Positions 27,301-38,894 of a stretch of 64,000 bases of DNA are shown here, in pieces. Origin of the DNA: Acanthaster planci (taxonomy: Eukaryota > Echinodermata > Asteroidea > Valvatida > Acanthasteridae); NCBI RefSeq assembly GCF_001949145.1, contig NW_019091433.1, positions 664,831 through 728,830 on the forward strand, in the 5' to 3' direction. Each line of letters starts with the position of its first letter. The stretch's first letter is position 1. Below the pieces are notes generated by a model. That model did not search any database. It was not told the DNA's origin and saw nothing but the letters and a program-made list of their open reading frames with translations. A program made the position numbers and the translations under genes.

Positions 27301-30300
27301 ATGAATTAATGCAAATTACCTACAAAACAAATTGTAATAGTTTGAAATCTCCGGTGATGATATTTCCATGTCAAATACCAGTGGTCAGATGTAACAGGGA
27401 CATGAAAATGTCACACTTATGGACACCTCATTTCTGGAATTACTCTTATACAAATATTGTATGGCACATTTTACAGGTGGAAAATTTATTCCATCCATAT
27501 CTTCCGTTTGGAGTTCACTGAGTAACTCAACTTTCAACAGGGACATTTAATTTATTATCCACTTCAAAGTCCCCGTGTTTCTTTCACATGTACATGTACT
27601 TTTGTAAGACATTTAGTATTGTACTTGCGACTATAAACATTCAAAAGCTTGCTAGGCATGTTTTTAAATAATTTATCAGTCTTTTCTCTGCAGTAACAGA
27701 ATTGCAATAAATCATTTCCTTTTGTCCTAGGCTTTGTCATAATGCACAAGTTGACAACTTTAAATTGCTCGTTTATCTCAGGTGTACACAATGTACGGCA
27801 AGGAGCTGTGCATCTGTGTGACAAATATCAATTTTTTGGATTGTTTTTACTGTCACGTAAAGACGACCCCGGATATGCCAATTAGAATGGCCATGCGCAT
27901 GTCAGGCTCTATTCCAGGTAAGAACTCAGGATTATGTATTCTAGATCAGTAAGAATTAAAATTGATTGACTTCCATATAGGTTAAGGACTACCAGTACTC
28001 TTTTTCAACAAATTTGAAGCCTGTACACTCTAGTTGCAATTCAGGAAGTATGGAAACCATGTTTTGGTTCTAAATGTACCGAAGCAACTGAAGCCGGCAG
28101 TGAACGTTCTCTCCTGAGGCATGTTTTGGTTGCCTGAAGGTAACTGTGCATCTGTAGAAATGAATTGGGAAATCATGTAAGACAAACTTGTAGTCCACTT
28201 CATCTTCAACACTGAGATGTGTTAGTCAGTTTTTTTTTTGGGGGGGGGCAGAAAAATTCAACCGAAAGTGGAATGTTAACACCTCCTGAAACCGGAGTGA
28301 GCAACTCTTGTGACTCTTTACCAACATTTTTTCCTGAACAGAAAGTGTGAATCCAACAGTGCATTAATTGCTGCACATTGTGTAGTCATCAGGGTTTTTA
28401 ATAGCTAGGCATGCCACAGAGGTATCAGGTTATGGACACATGACCATTTTGGACACCTCATTCTGTATGCCAGTTTGAACAGCCTTACATGAACTTTGCA
28501 GGCCATTTGGGCAGCGAAGTATCTCGGGCTACATTTCTGGGGGGGTGGACCGGGGAGGGACATTTTTTCAAGGGGCACCACATGAAGCTAAACTGCAGCT
28601 GCATTTCAACGGAAACTATTCTCAGATTTCAAATTGGGGGCACTCAGGGGAGGGGAGGACGGTATGGGCATCTGCGTGGAGAGGGGCACGATTGAAAGAA
28701 CCTGTACATGTAACATGTATTAAAAAGCAGAGCTGAGGTTGCCTGGATTCACTTGCAGTCATTATGGATCCAAGAAATTGATTGTGGTGGGATTTAAACC
28801 TTTAAAACAGTTTGATTGCTACAACATTGTACCTGTGGTTTGCACCTACATTCATGATCCACGCAAAATGGCATTACATAAAGTTCTTATTACATTCCAC
28901 TCAGTGTTATTTTGTGACCAATATTGCTTGCTGCCTTGAGGTCTTCCAAACACCCTTCTGTTCTCAGGGGTTTTCTGCACAGTTAAGAACAGCCTGAGTT
29001 CGTTTCCTGATCATTACGTCGATGGAGGCCTGTTGGTGAATTACCCCATCCACGCCTTTGATGGTAAGTGTCACTGTCACAAAGAGGTACTAAAAAGAGT
29101 TAATATGTTGTCTAGCCTAGACGTTGCCGGGAACTTGAATCATCAACAGGGTGCTCTGCTGTAGATAAATTATGACTTAAGTAAATCAGGCATACTGACC
29201 AGAGTGACAACTGTAGTTTTACGCGGCACAGGGCATTCACTTCTTACCATAGTGAATACTGTCTGGATATGCTCCCGTTTCATTGGAATGGCGGTCCCAC
29301 TCAAACCATGTTAACAAAACCCTATCATAACTCACATTTTGCCATTGGTTACCGATAAGGCTCCGCATTTACAGTCTTTGCCATCATGGAAATCATTTCC
29401 GGTCAGGTGTTCATTTTCTACACATTTACGAAAAGGGCTCTCAAGAATACGATACAGATGTGCCCCAGGGCCTGCATGGTACCAAATGGTTGAGTAGACT
29501 AGTTCAACCTTCCATCGTAAGAGTTGTTAAACTGTAGTTAACTGCAGTCTTCACTTGAACTAGCCCCAAGGTTCTTCTTCATTATCCTGAGATGCACAAC
29601 CTACATGCATCATGTATGTCTATACACTCACAGGCTGGTATCTGTCCATGAGACCGGAAGACACATTCCTGAAGAGAGTACAGCCCCTGAGAGACATCCG
29701 CAAACTCTGGGACCGGAAGGAGCGCTTCAGGCACAAAAATGAGCGGACCCTGGGCTTGCTACTGGTAAGTTCCAAACTTGCCCATAAAGAGAACAAGCAA
29801 GTAATCCGCAAGCAATGAGACAGAGGCTTGTTCAACTCTCTTGCATTCTGGGACACGATTTCAAAAAGATTTTCCCGTCACCAGCTTCTTTGCATCAGAA
29901 GGCGTAGAAATCGTGTTTGAATCTTTGTCTCATTGTGTGTTGAGTTTAAATATTAAGAAGGCTCTGTGGGGTAAAGATGAGACTGAATGATTTAATCCAG
30001 CTTCTTTGTTGACCAAATGATGTAGACAGATACTGAAGCTGGCCCTGGATTTCTTGCCCAATCAAGTGTGTTGCCACATACCTGAATGTTGATCTGAAGT
30101 TTGGTTTTACTTGGACTAAATTGATGCTCAATCAATAATGAAAGGCTCATTTTAGCCTTCAGTCGAAAACTTTAGAAATTCTATGTACTATTAATGGATT
30201 TTCTGCAGTATGTACACTATTCCAGTTGAGTTGGAGCTTCAGTAGTTCAACGGTTTGTTAACACTGTTTTTTGGGTAAAAATGTGATTGCTGTTTGGTAG

Positions 30301-33300
30301 AATACTCAGCAGGGAGTTATGACCCTGTGGGTCTTTATTCTCTCCAGTATTCAGATTTTGAGCCTGAAGTGATGAAGGATGCCTTGAACAAGCGCCATTC
30401 CTACTACCAGGACTATGTTCAGGCCACACCCAACACCAAACTTGCCAAGTAAGTCATAAACTCCTATCCTAAACCCACTGAATCATCTACAGGTACTTGT
30501 ACATGCCTGTTCCCTTCAATGGCCGATAAGGCTGATTTAATGGTTGAAATTAACCTTCCTTAAAGAGGTAGGGAAAAGAAAACCTTTCCCCAATTGTAAC
30601 TTTTAAACAAGAGGTGACAAGACCATCTTTCAAAATTAGTCTCGAGGTTTCCGTTCAATTACTTGTAGAAATGATTGTTCCCGGACAACGCATTAAAAGT
30701 AGATTTTAAACCTTCCTGGTTGTCACAGACAAGTACAATGCCAAGGATTTATGGAGGACTCCTTTGACAAATATCCAGTGTCTGCAAAAGCACTTTGAAT
30801 TTAGAAAAGCAACTCATAAGCCTCGCTAACTGCTTGAGTTGTGTTGCAGCTGCCGGTATATGGTGCTCTGCTGCTGGACCACCCGGCCGCAGGTTTGTTT
30901 TCGGGACCTCCACAGCAGCTTCACAACAATGACAGGTTCTGTTCTGTCAGCCAGTAAATCATAGTTACTTTTGTGAGAATTGAATCCACTCGCTTTCATG
31001 AGAAGCATCCCATACGTGTTTATCTCTTTTTCTTCAACATATTGAAAATTGTAGACTCAACAAACAGGCACGCACGTGGGTTGCTGTCTTGTTTCTAGAA
31101 GCTTCGCATACAGGTACACACATGTGCGATATTCTTCTTAGCATGTGAGTCTGTTGCCACTTCACGTGGATACGAGTCCACACTCATATACATGCTATGC
31201 ATGTTATCTTCCACTCCACCTTCAATGTCTCGGACTCCATTTCGGAACAAAGCTCACAATTATTTTGACCAGCTAAGAGTAATTAGATTTTAGGTTCATG
31301 CATCTTAGAGACTCAAATTAATGTATAATATTGTGCATTTTCTACACGTCATCAAAACTCCTCATTTTAATGCATTTGGGCTGCAACAATACCAATTTAC
31401 ATGTATCTTCATGCATGCTTCGTTTCATGCATGCCTGTTGTGCCTTTCACCCCGTTTTGTCATCAACTCAACACAAACACAAAATTTGACCTCGCATGTT
31501 TCTGAAATCGGCCTAGTTGGTTGCGGACAGAAATTGCCTCTTATTTCTCTGGTGTTGATTTTCGGAAGATAAATTCATTTTATACTGGTTTCTGGGTGGC
31601 CACCTCCCAAACCCTATGTCAAAAGATTTGAAGCCTTTTCCCTACAGTACCTCTCTTATAAATGAGGCTAAAGTTTGTTGCAGGTTGGTTCACTCATGCG
31701 TGACGGTATCTGCTGTTTGATATGCATGTTTTCAAATGTATAGTAGTCATACATATTGATCAGTGTTCAACGATCATTGTCTTTAACCTTCAGGAAGAGC
31801 CGTTGGTCTGGTTTTGGTATTTTGAATTGGGGCACACATCAGTGTGCTACATTTGTACATCTGCCTTATAAGAAATGATACAGTGATGGCCAGATTTTGG
31901 ACTATATTGATGCCAAACCCAGCCTGAGAGCATTAACCTTTTCACTCACAGCCAACCTGAATTAATGCTGCTCCATGGTAAATTTTAAACCGCATGATAC
32001 TGTCCAAGTGCTCAGCTAGTAAGGTGTCTGGGAATTATTTTACAACTTGAAAACGTGGTCAATTATAGGAGGCTCAGTGTTACTAGATGCACAGTGAAAC
32101 CTAAGTTCCCTTCACATGCCCTGGTTTCCAGGTAATATTGCCCTCATTAGCCTATAGAAATGCATATACAGAAGAAACTGATGACCCCAGCATCCATGTG
32201 CACTTATTCCATCCTATATTTTATCCCCAAATCAATAAAGGATCACCTTTCTAATTTCAGTCACATTGGTTGTATGGTGTAAGTACTTGACTCTGTTTCC
32301 AGGAAATTGATCACAAACAAAAACATGCAAATAGAAAATAAAGCTACTGGAAACCAGGGTCCATGTCAGCAAGGATAGTGGGACATTATAGTTACATGTA
32401 CATGTACTTGCAGGAAAAGAATGAAAAAGGCCAAGAGTAATTACATTGAGACCCAGCACAACATTCTAATGGAAGCGATGGACAAGCTTTTGGCTGAACT
32501 GAACAAACAAGACGTAAACATGGATGGCAACATTCAGTTGGATGAATGGATGAAGGCATTCAACAGTGTGAGTCTCTGAAAACCTATCACCAAGTTAACC
32601 AGGGAAGCAACAAGTTTTTTTCAATAGAGAAAATGGACAGAAGCAGGGCTAAAGATGTGTAACAACCTACATACATGTATGTACTGGTATTTGGACTTGT
32701 GTTCCATCAACTGAGCAAAATGGTCTTGTTTTGATGGTCTTTATGTATCACTGACTTCAGCTTGATGTACATGTAAAATATTTCTCATTGACCAATTAGG
32801 AATAATATCAGGCATGTCGGGGGTGCTCATGTTTAAGAATATGTGTATTACATATAAAAGTGCAATGCGCAGCTCAAACTCACACTTACAATGTATTTGG
32901 TTTGATATTTTATCAGAATGACAGATACTAAGTTTGTGTGACTCCATTTTGCACAATATGAGCTATTTTGATGCCCAGCTTCAGTAAGTGGGTGTTTTTG
33001 ATTTTTTTTGGCTTGCAGAAGGATTCAGAGTTCACAGATGAGTACAAGAAGATACTGTTTGACGAGGATGGTTCAGATCCAGAGAAGATATTCAACAAGT
33101 TAGACTTCGACCAAAATGGAGAAGTATGTGCCATCTTGGCACATAATTGCAAAGTGTTGGACCAGCTTTTGCAGGAGACCAAATTTCATGCCACTCCAAC
33201 TCCCACAGACAAGATGGCAGTATGGGTCTTCTGGATCAGTAGCTGCCATTTTTAAATGGGGGTCATTTTGACTTTGAAAAGATAAACTCTGGTTTCACAG

Positions 33301-36300
33301 TGTCCGTGGAATTACAAGCATTACCATTCTAAATTTATAAAAGACTTGTCATTATAGGTTAAGAGTGTACCATATGGCTACAGTGCATCATTTAACCGAC
33401 CCGTCTTGCACGGTTCATGTGAAACCATTGTGCAAGAATTACTTGATGCGTTGAAAACCTGCGATTGTTTCCTAATCACAGATCAGCTACCGGGAGTTGC
33501 TATACTGGGCGGAGAAACGAGGGCTGAAACTCCTCTCTGCCTTCCGAGGGTACGAGAGGCGAGAAATCAAGTCAATGACGGAGTTCTTTTCGACGTTGAT
33601 GGAGTGCCTGCTTCTTAATATGAAACGAGTCTTCATTCAGGTCAGTCCTTTTTTTTTCAACCAGTTGCCAATATTTTTATTCCACCATGCACTGTGCAGT
33701 ATTATTTGTGCCCAGAACACCACTTATTAATAATGATAACAACAATAGTAATAATGATAATAATAATAAATAAATCTATATAGCGCACTTATCCGGAAAA
33801 GTGATCAAGGCGCAATTCCATTTTTATTACCCCTGCTCACTGGGCCCATGAAACATTCCAAATACCATTTCAGCTCCGGCCCTTGGAGTGCACTGATGCT
33901 GCCGTTTCGGCACAATGCAGCTAAATCAACCAAAATAACCATCTCTGCCCTCACAGGTACCCAATTACTCCTGGGTGGAGAGAGGCAATGAGTGACAAAG
34001 TGCCTTGCCACCAAAGGGCCCACTCACCATGACCCCAGGCTGGATTCGAACCCACAACCTGCGGCTTTACCCGCCGACTACGAATCCAACGCTCTTAATC
34101 ACAAGGCCATGGCACTCCACCATATACCACAACTACAGTCTCAGTCACAGAGTTGGACTTTACAAATACTGACCCCTGGTGGTCATTTGTTCCAGATTTG
34201 TGCAGTGTTTCTTACCACATCATTACTTCGTGAAATTCAGAGGCAGTGTCATAGAGGGATGTTTGTCACAGTGCCAGTGCGACAGGAACGGGTGCATTGC
34301 ATAGTTGTTTGGGAATCAGTGAAGTTTAGTTCGACCAAAGGAGCCTCAGTTGCTAAGAATATTACGCTCTCTTTAGACTCAGCTCCAGGCTCATGGAGTA
34401 CTGCGGTGAGTACGTCAGACTCACAGTTACACATGTGAACGGCATTAGTGGAAGGACCAGCACGTCAACCAACACGCGCACGTACTCCATTCATTTACAC
34501 TGCGCTTCCTCGTTCAAAATGACCTCACTCTTGGGTACTCTATGGACATCAGCCAACACTACATACAGAATTCACCAGAATGCATTTTACACGTCCTCAA
34601 TGTTACAAAGCCAGGAAGTACTAGAATGTTAACGCGTCATCTGGTGTGAAGTGGTTAATACACAGTACATGTAGAATCTGTGGCCCTGATCCTCTTCCCA
34701 CTCTGCTCTCATGGCTCATGCAGTGTCCTTGGGCAGATTTCTTTTCAGAGGAATGACAATTTCCAGTCACATCATGCTTAGGACACAGACTGAGTTTCAT
34801 AGTAGCTGGAGACAGACTTTCGTATGTGTATATGTAATAGAATCAATTTGTTAGTTACAAGCATGTTCAGTATTGTGCTAGATGTATTTCGGACTTACAG
34901 ATGTATATGAAGTCGAATATTGCATTGTTCTTTCTTTGAAAGTGTAAGAAATGTTGCTGTGATTTAGCCTTAGGAATGTTTGATGTTAAAATAATTTGTG
35001 TCTAAATGCACTTCCATTTTGTGTTTGTTTAGTGTTAGTGCTGAATGAGACAAGATACCGGTAGAAGTTGTTATTAAAGGAGAAATCTTGTTTCAGTTGT
35101 GAAATGCATATGTGCAAATATGGATGGACCACAAAGTGAAAGTAATACATGTTTCAGGGAGTTGGGAAAACTTGGTTCATATTCTAAATAAAGAAAGACA
35201 CTCAGTGCTCACATGCCGACTGTACACCTGTTCATTGATTGTTTCATTCTGTGCTGTTCCCTGAAGGATAACGACCTGTTCCGCACTGTTGGAATAGATT
35301 GCAGATATCTGGATGCCATGGATTTCAATATGGACACGGATGACAAGAGGTTCCTCATTGAGGTGAGCTCAGTGTCTAGATATGTTGGAAGTTACGGGCT
35401 GAAAATGACTTGGAAATGCACTTGGAGGAAACATGAGGCAAAGTAGCAGGAGCTCTCCTGAAAACTCACAGGTTTCGTAGAGCCTTACAAAATACACAAA
35501 TCCGAGTATGAAGCGACTGATTGAATCTGAGAGTAACTCAGTGCCATTGTTGGTCGTACATGAGTTTATTTCTTAGCCGTTAAAATATGAAGTGAATTGG
35601 ACTTGACCTGCATGTGCGGTGCCTTCACATAAATTCCCCCACGAAGGGTGGAATGGTGAATGGACTAGGCAGCAGGCAAAACGTTGTGGATGCCCGTTGA
35701 TTGTTTTCACTGTTTCACCCATGGACAGTCATTATTTGGTTAAATGACGAACCAGCCAAAGCTTCTGCACAGTTATGGGGATAGCTCTATTTTATGAATT
35801 ATACCAAAACCCTATGCAAATGTCATGTACATGTACCTCTCTTTCAATTTGAAATTAAAAAGTAGAATTGTAAACTTCCTTCTCAAGAAAACACATTTCA
35901 CAAAAAGGGTGGACAAGCGCATGCATACTCACGTAGGCATGGAGCTCGTTGCTGACTGAAAGAAGAATGTGGTGGGTAAGGTGTTAGAAAAGGAAGTAAC
36001 GAAGTTCTTGCATTGACACAATGATTTAATGATTTACTGACTTCCCTTCCAGCAAGGCAAGTTGGGCTGCATGGCCTACCTGCGAGAGTTTGTGGACAAG
36101 TTCAAACCGCCCCCTAGAAGAAAGAAGTTGATGAGCCAAGACAGCAAGAAGTTAGATCCGGTGACCCTAAAGGTCACACGACTGCTCAACAGTGAGTCCG
36201 ATGCGGAAGGGCTGGCCTCGCCCATGCCCCCGACGACTGCTGTGCCCGAGGACGCACCCGATGACATCTTCGGCAGAGAGATGCAGGAGGTGAGTATGAA

Positions 36301-36445
36301 GGTCGACAAGCCTAGCTCACCTGCTTGCAACAAGCATGTCAAAATAACCCTGCCGGACATGCCAGAGGATGACCATGACAGTTCAAGATCAGTGGCCAGC
36401 TGCGAAGATACACAGTTGGTGATAGGGGCCAACGCTGCCCCTTAA
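18337..36445 (+). CDS. Patatin-like phospholipase with EF-hands, copy B (complete)
   Basis: Twelve exons: 18337-18513, 20247-20397, 25448-25584, 27782-27917, 28968-29063, 29634-29764, 30348-30448, 32414-32567, 33019-33123, 33482-33640, 35267-35362, 36053-36445. All phases agree, giving 611 residues. The start is the first ATG before the patatin domain. Residues 1-16 are basic. The oxyanion loop is GGGMKG (46-51), the nucleophile GSSAG (Ser77) and the catalytic Asp219 lies in DGG, so the Ser-Asp dyad is intact. EF-hand loops are at 343-354 (DVNMDGNIQLDE) and 390-401 (DFDQNGEISYRE, split over two exons), both with acidic residues at positions 1 and 12. The tail has KFKPPPRR, a variable Ser/Pro/acidic linker and KHVKITLP. 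No signal peptide or membrane span is seen, so it is probably cytosolic and membrane-associating. The likely role is a calcium-responsive lipid acyl hydrolase. This is inferred from motifs and the substrate is unknown. Copy A lies directly upstream in the same orientation. Confidence 0.9.
18540..19265 (+). mobile_element. T/G-rich intron DNA ending in a LINE-like 3' tail
   Basis: A strongly T/G-biased stretch is followed by ATTTTTATTTATTTTGTCCT and ends near 19240-19265 in AATAATAAATGAAATGACA. Non-LTR retrotransposon 3' ends of the CR1/L2/RTE kind often look like this. No reverse-transcriptase frame is visible, so the call rests on composition and tail only. Confidence 0.3.
19266..20246. other. 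Rest of copy B intron 1
   Basis: A 78-codon frame at 19591-19827 has protein-like composition (VPKLGWFDTDFVYEDG) but no recognised family, no acceptor/donor pair fitting the gene and no partner. I see nothing else. Confidence 0.4.
21233..21540 (+). pseudogene. Fragment resembling the N-terminus of P2X7-intracellular-domain-like proteins
   Basis: An open frame gives an acidic Ser/Asp-rich leader (MSDSSDDNSNIDAFSDHDSD) and then LPFQFEPEYT. An in-frame TAG at 21440-21442 interrupts it, and the same frame goes on as EEILQLEA and, further on, RQPNTDW. An acidic leader, a PxxFEP motif and an NTDW just before a Cys-rich region occur in the widespread P2X7-intracellular-domain-like proteins of marine invertebrates. 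The Cys-rich part is missing here. It sits in copy B intron 2 on the coding strand and is probably a retro- or transposon-borne remnant. The family assignment is by memory of motifs only. Confidence 0.33.
22738..22875 (+). repeat. Degenerate GAGACC/AAGACC low-complexity block 1
   Basis: Irregular repeats of GAGACCAAGACCGAGA-type hexamers. The same composition returns about 0.9 kb away at 23703-23852. The two may be ends or parts of one mobile element, or independent simple-repeat growth. Confidence 0.6.
23703..23852 (+). repeat. Degenerate GAGACC/AAGACC low-complexity block 2
   Basis: Hexamer-like words such as GAGACCAAGACTGAGACAGA are spread over about 150 bp, matching the block at 22738-22875 in style and strand but not in exact order. 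Confidence 0.6.
24361..24565 (+). mobile_element. Possible retroelement 3' end with AATA tail
   Basis: A moderately GC-rich stretch ends in TTGTAAAATAAATAAATAAA, a microsatellite tail typical of non-LTR elements or SINEs. No coding part was seen. Confidence 0.3.
28770..28835 (-). mobile_element. Decayed SINE head, copy B counterpart
   Basis: It corresponds in position and flanks to 4960-5035 in copy A, but the B box has decayed to GGTTTAAATCC on the minus strand. Presence in both copies dates the insertion before the duplication. Confidence 0.35.
29064..29633. other. Copy B intron 5, longer than in copy A
   Basis: 570 bp against 176 bp in copy A. No repeat was recognised in the extra sequence. 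Either an insertion in B or a deletion in A explains it. Confidence 0.55.
33727..34118 (-). mobile_element. tRNA-derived SINE, minus orientation
   Basis: On the minus strand it begins at about 34118 with a tRNA-like head: A-box-like TGGCCTTGTGATTAAGAG and B box GGTTCGAATCC (plus 34043-34053). A GC-richer body follows, and it ends in an AT-rich tail of ATT/ATA triplets at 33727-33780. A GCGCACTTATCCGG stretch precedes the tail. It interrupts the intron after exon 33482-33640. Copy A has no such insertion at the equivalent place (about 9240-9290), so the insertion is younger than the duplication. Target-site duplications were not clear. Confidence 0.8.
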
Positions 36446-36587
36446 TTCATTCGTTGTGGAAAATGCATTTACTTTAAAATGTCCTGTCCTCAAATGAAAT
36501 CTGCTCAGATGCTCCTAGGAAACAATGAACAAAAACATCTTGTGCAGTAATTCTCACATCTCTGGAGCTGTATTCCTTGTCAGTTGT

Positions 36588-36593
36588 AATAAA
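36588..36593 (+). terminator. Candidate polyadenylation signal, copy B
   Basis: AATAAA about 140 bp after the copy B stop codon, aligned with the copy A signal at 12171-12176. Confidence 0.5.
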
Positions 36594-37481
36594 CTGATTG
36601 TAATTTACCTCCCAGTGCAAGGTTAAGTCAGATACATGGTCACAGTGGAGGTGTATATGTGAGCTTTCTCTTCGGGAACTAGTTCAAATGTTTGAAGACA
36701 GACATTTCATTGGGGATGAGTGAAATTCGCCAGGTCTCAGGCATAGCCATCCAGTCAAAGAGGCATCTCCCTAAGAATAAGCATGTTTAATAAGAGACAC
36801 TGGTGCTCTTAGTAATGCAAGACTTTTGGACATTTTGTGGTAGCCAACATATCAGTCCTTTCTCCCAGTTCAGGGCATGCGTGCATAGTTCTGAGCAAGC
36901 ACACAGTTGTGGGAAAGGACCAGTATGTCAGCCTCCACCAGGGTCTTAAAGTGTCCCGTGCAATGTATCTTTCTTCGGATACAGAAATAGTAACTTTTAA
37001 AATTGACTGAGGTCATTCTGTACAAAAGTTGCTTAAGTTCACATCAATAGCTCATTTTGTATTATGGAGTCCATTTTCCTCAGAAGCGTATCTTTATATT
37101 TGTTGAAATTTTAGTCGTATCTCTCTTTGTATTTTTCTAAAAAGTGCCTTTTGATGCTATTTTTGCCCCCCCCCCCGGTCTTTACCTATCATATCTAGGC
37201 TGAGGCTCATTTTAGGCATGTTATTTTAGTGCCCTTAACCTCAGATTACCTTAGATATCACTGTCAATTGTTCTTGCTTGAATCCAGTGGGGAACTTCAT
37301 TTGAAATATTGTTTATACCGGTGTCTTGTCTATGACTTTTGTAAAAATAAATTTGTAAACTGTCACTTTATTTTGACATCTGCACTTTGCACAGGTTTTT
37401 GGAATAACTGCAATGCAGACAATAGTCTATTTTTCTGTTGGTACATGTACATAGACTTTTTATTTCAAGAAGATACTATTA

Positions 37482-37686
37482 CTTTTGTAACTGTTTGATT
37501 TGGTTTTCCAGAGTACTTTTATTTTTTAAATGTAACAAACAGTAACTGTAAATGTATTTTCGTTTTGTCAGTCCTTGACATTCCTATCTTGCAATGTGAT
37601 ACTGATGCCTTGTGGAATTGTATGATTTTTGAGAATCTGATAATGTTTTGAGCACTGTGCCTGTGCTGGTGCCAGGTTCGACTGGG
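37482..37686 (+). other. Conserved non-coding block, copy B
   Basis: Counterpart of 12914-13118 with only about four differences. It lies about 1.04 kb after the stop codon, almost the same distance as in copy A. No open frame explains the constraint. Confidence 0.7.
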
Positions 37687-38559
37687 AAGAGCTCACTGAA
37701 GACATATGCAAAACTTCTACTGAGTTTGACATGGAGGAACTCACTAGAAATTTCGTGCATTTCTGTCGACCACTCCCAAAGAGAATAACTTTTGTTGGGG
37801 AGGGGAGGTCTCCCAGTAATGGCAGAAGTTGAATGGTAGAATCCATTGCTTCAGTCATGCTTCCGCCATTGCTTAGAAAAAGGACTCCTTATAATCTGGG
37901 GCACTTCAATCTTTTTCCTGGATTTTGCAAAATCAGTGGTTAATCTATACTTTGGTAACAATCTTCAGTGGTACTCTTTTGACAGATTTTTTTCGTCACC
38001 TGCTGACAGTGACAATGAAACTAGATCTACATTTGTACATGTTAATATTTTTGTACATAAAAGTGAACTTTTTTTTACAGTTTTTGGTACCTTATTCGCG
38101 ACTTGAATTTCATTTTGCTACATATATTTTTATGCTGAAATATTTCTTAGAGTTCATAAAAGGCAAAAAGCAATACAGTTTACAAGTTATCTTTTACAGC
38201 AGGTTGGTTCATAGCATTTAGAATTCTTTGTCAGCTGAAAAGTTTAAATTGATTAGGCCTATTGCATCACTGTTACAAAAGCCCATGAAAATAAATGGGT
38301 AAAGGTTTGGTCAGATTGGTTTGGTCTTCGAGAAGTTTTCACTTGAATCGCCCAGAATTCAGGTTGTTAATAGGCCTAACCAATTTAAACTTTTCAGCTG
38401 ACAGAATTCTAAATGGTCCGCTTTGCAGTGTTATTTACTTTGAAAAAAAAATGTGCAAAAAAGATTGTGGTTTATAGTAATGATATTGTTTAAAGCATGT
38501 TAAAGGACTTGCTGATTTGTATGTGTATTTCGATTTTTTTTACCCATCCTCAGTCGCCT

Positions 38560-38890
38560 ACACAAAATGCTGGATGACTTCACCTTTAGACAGCCGGTAG
38601 TAAAATGAGGACAGGTGTTGAAAGCTTCCCTCATTAACTGGGCTCATGAGGCAGATAAGAAAACAGGCTTTTGAAGATGTGGATATATAATGTTTCTGCA
38701 TCTTGGCATTTACATACATTGTACATTGACAAACTTGCTGGAATAGTTTGGCTGTGGTACATGGATGGAAAAAAACTTGACTTGAAAAGACTATGTGGCA
38801 GAGATGTGGTCTTCCATCTGCATTGAACAAATTACTGTATTTGGTAAATAAATCTTGGCAAACAAGAGCTTGCACTTTGGATTAACCCCC
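38560..38890 (+). repeat. 3' flank segment, copy B version
   Basis: Related to 14630-14980 of copy A (CACCTGTAGACAGC versus CACCTTTAGACAGC, TTGACAAACTTGCTGGAATA, AGAGATGTGGTCTTCCAT). Similarity stops abruptly near 38900, where unrelated GC-rich sequence begins. Confidence 0.7.
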
Positions 38891-38894
38891 GAAG

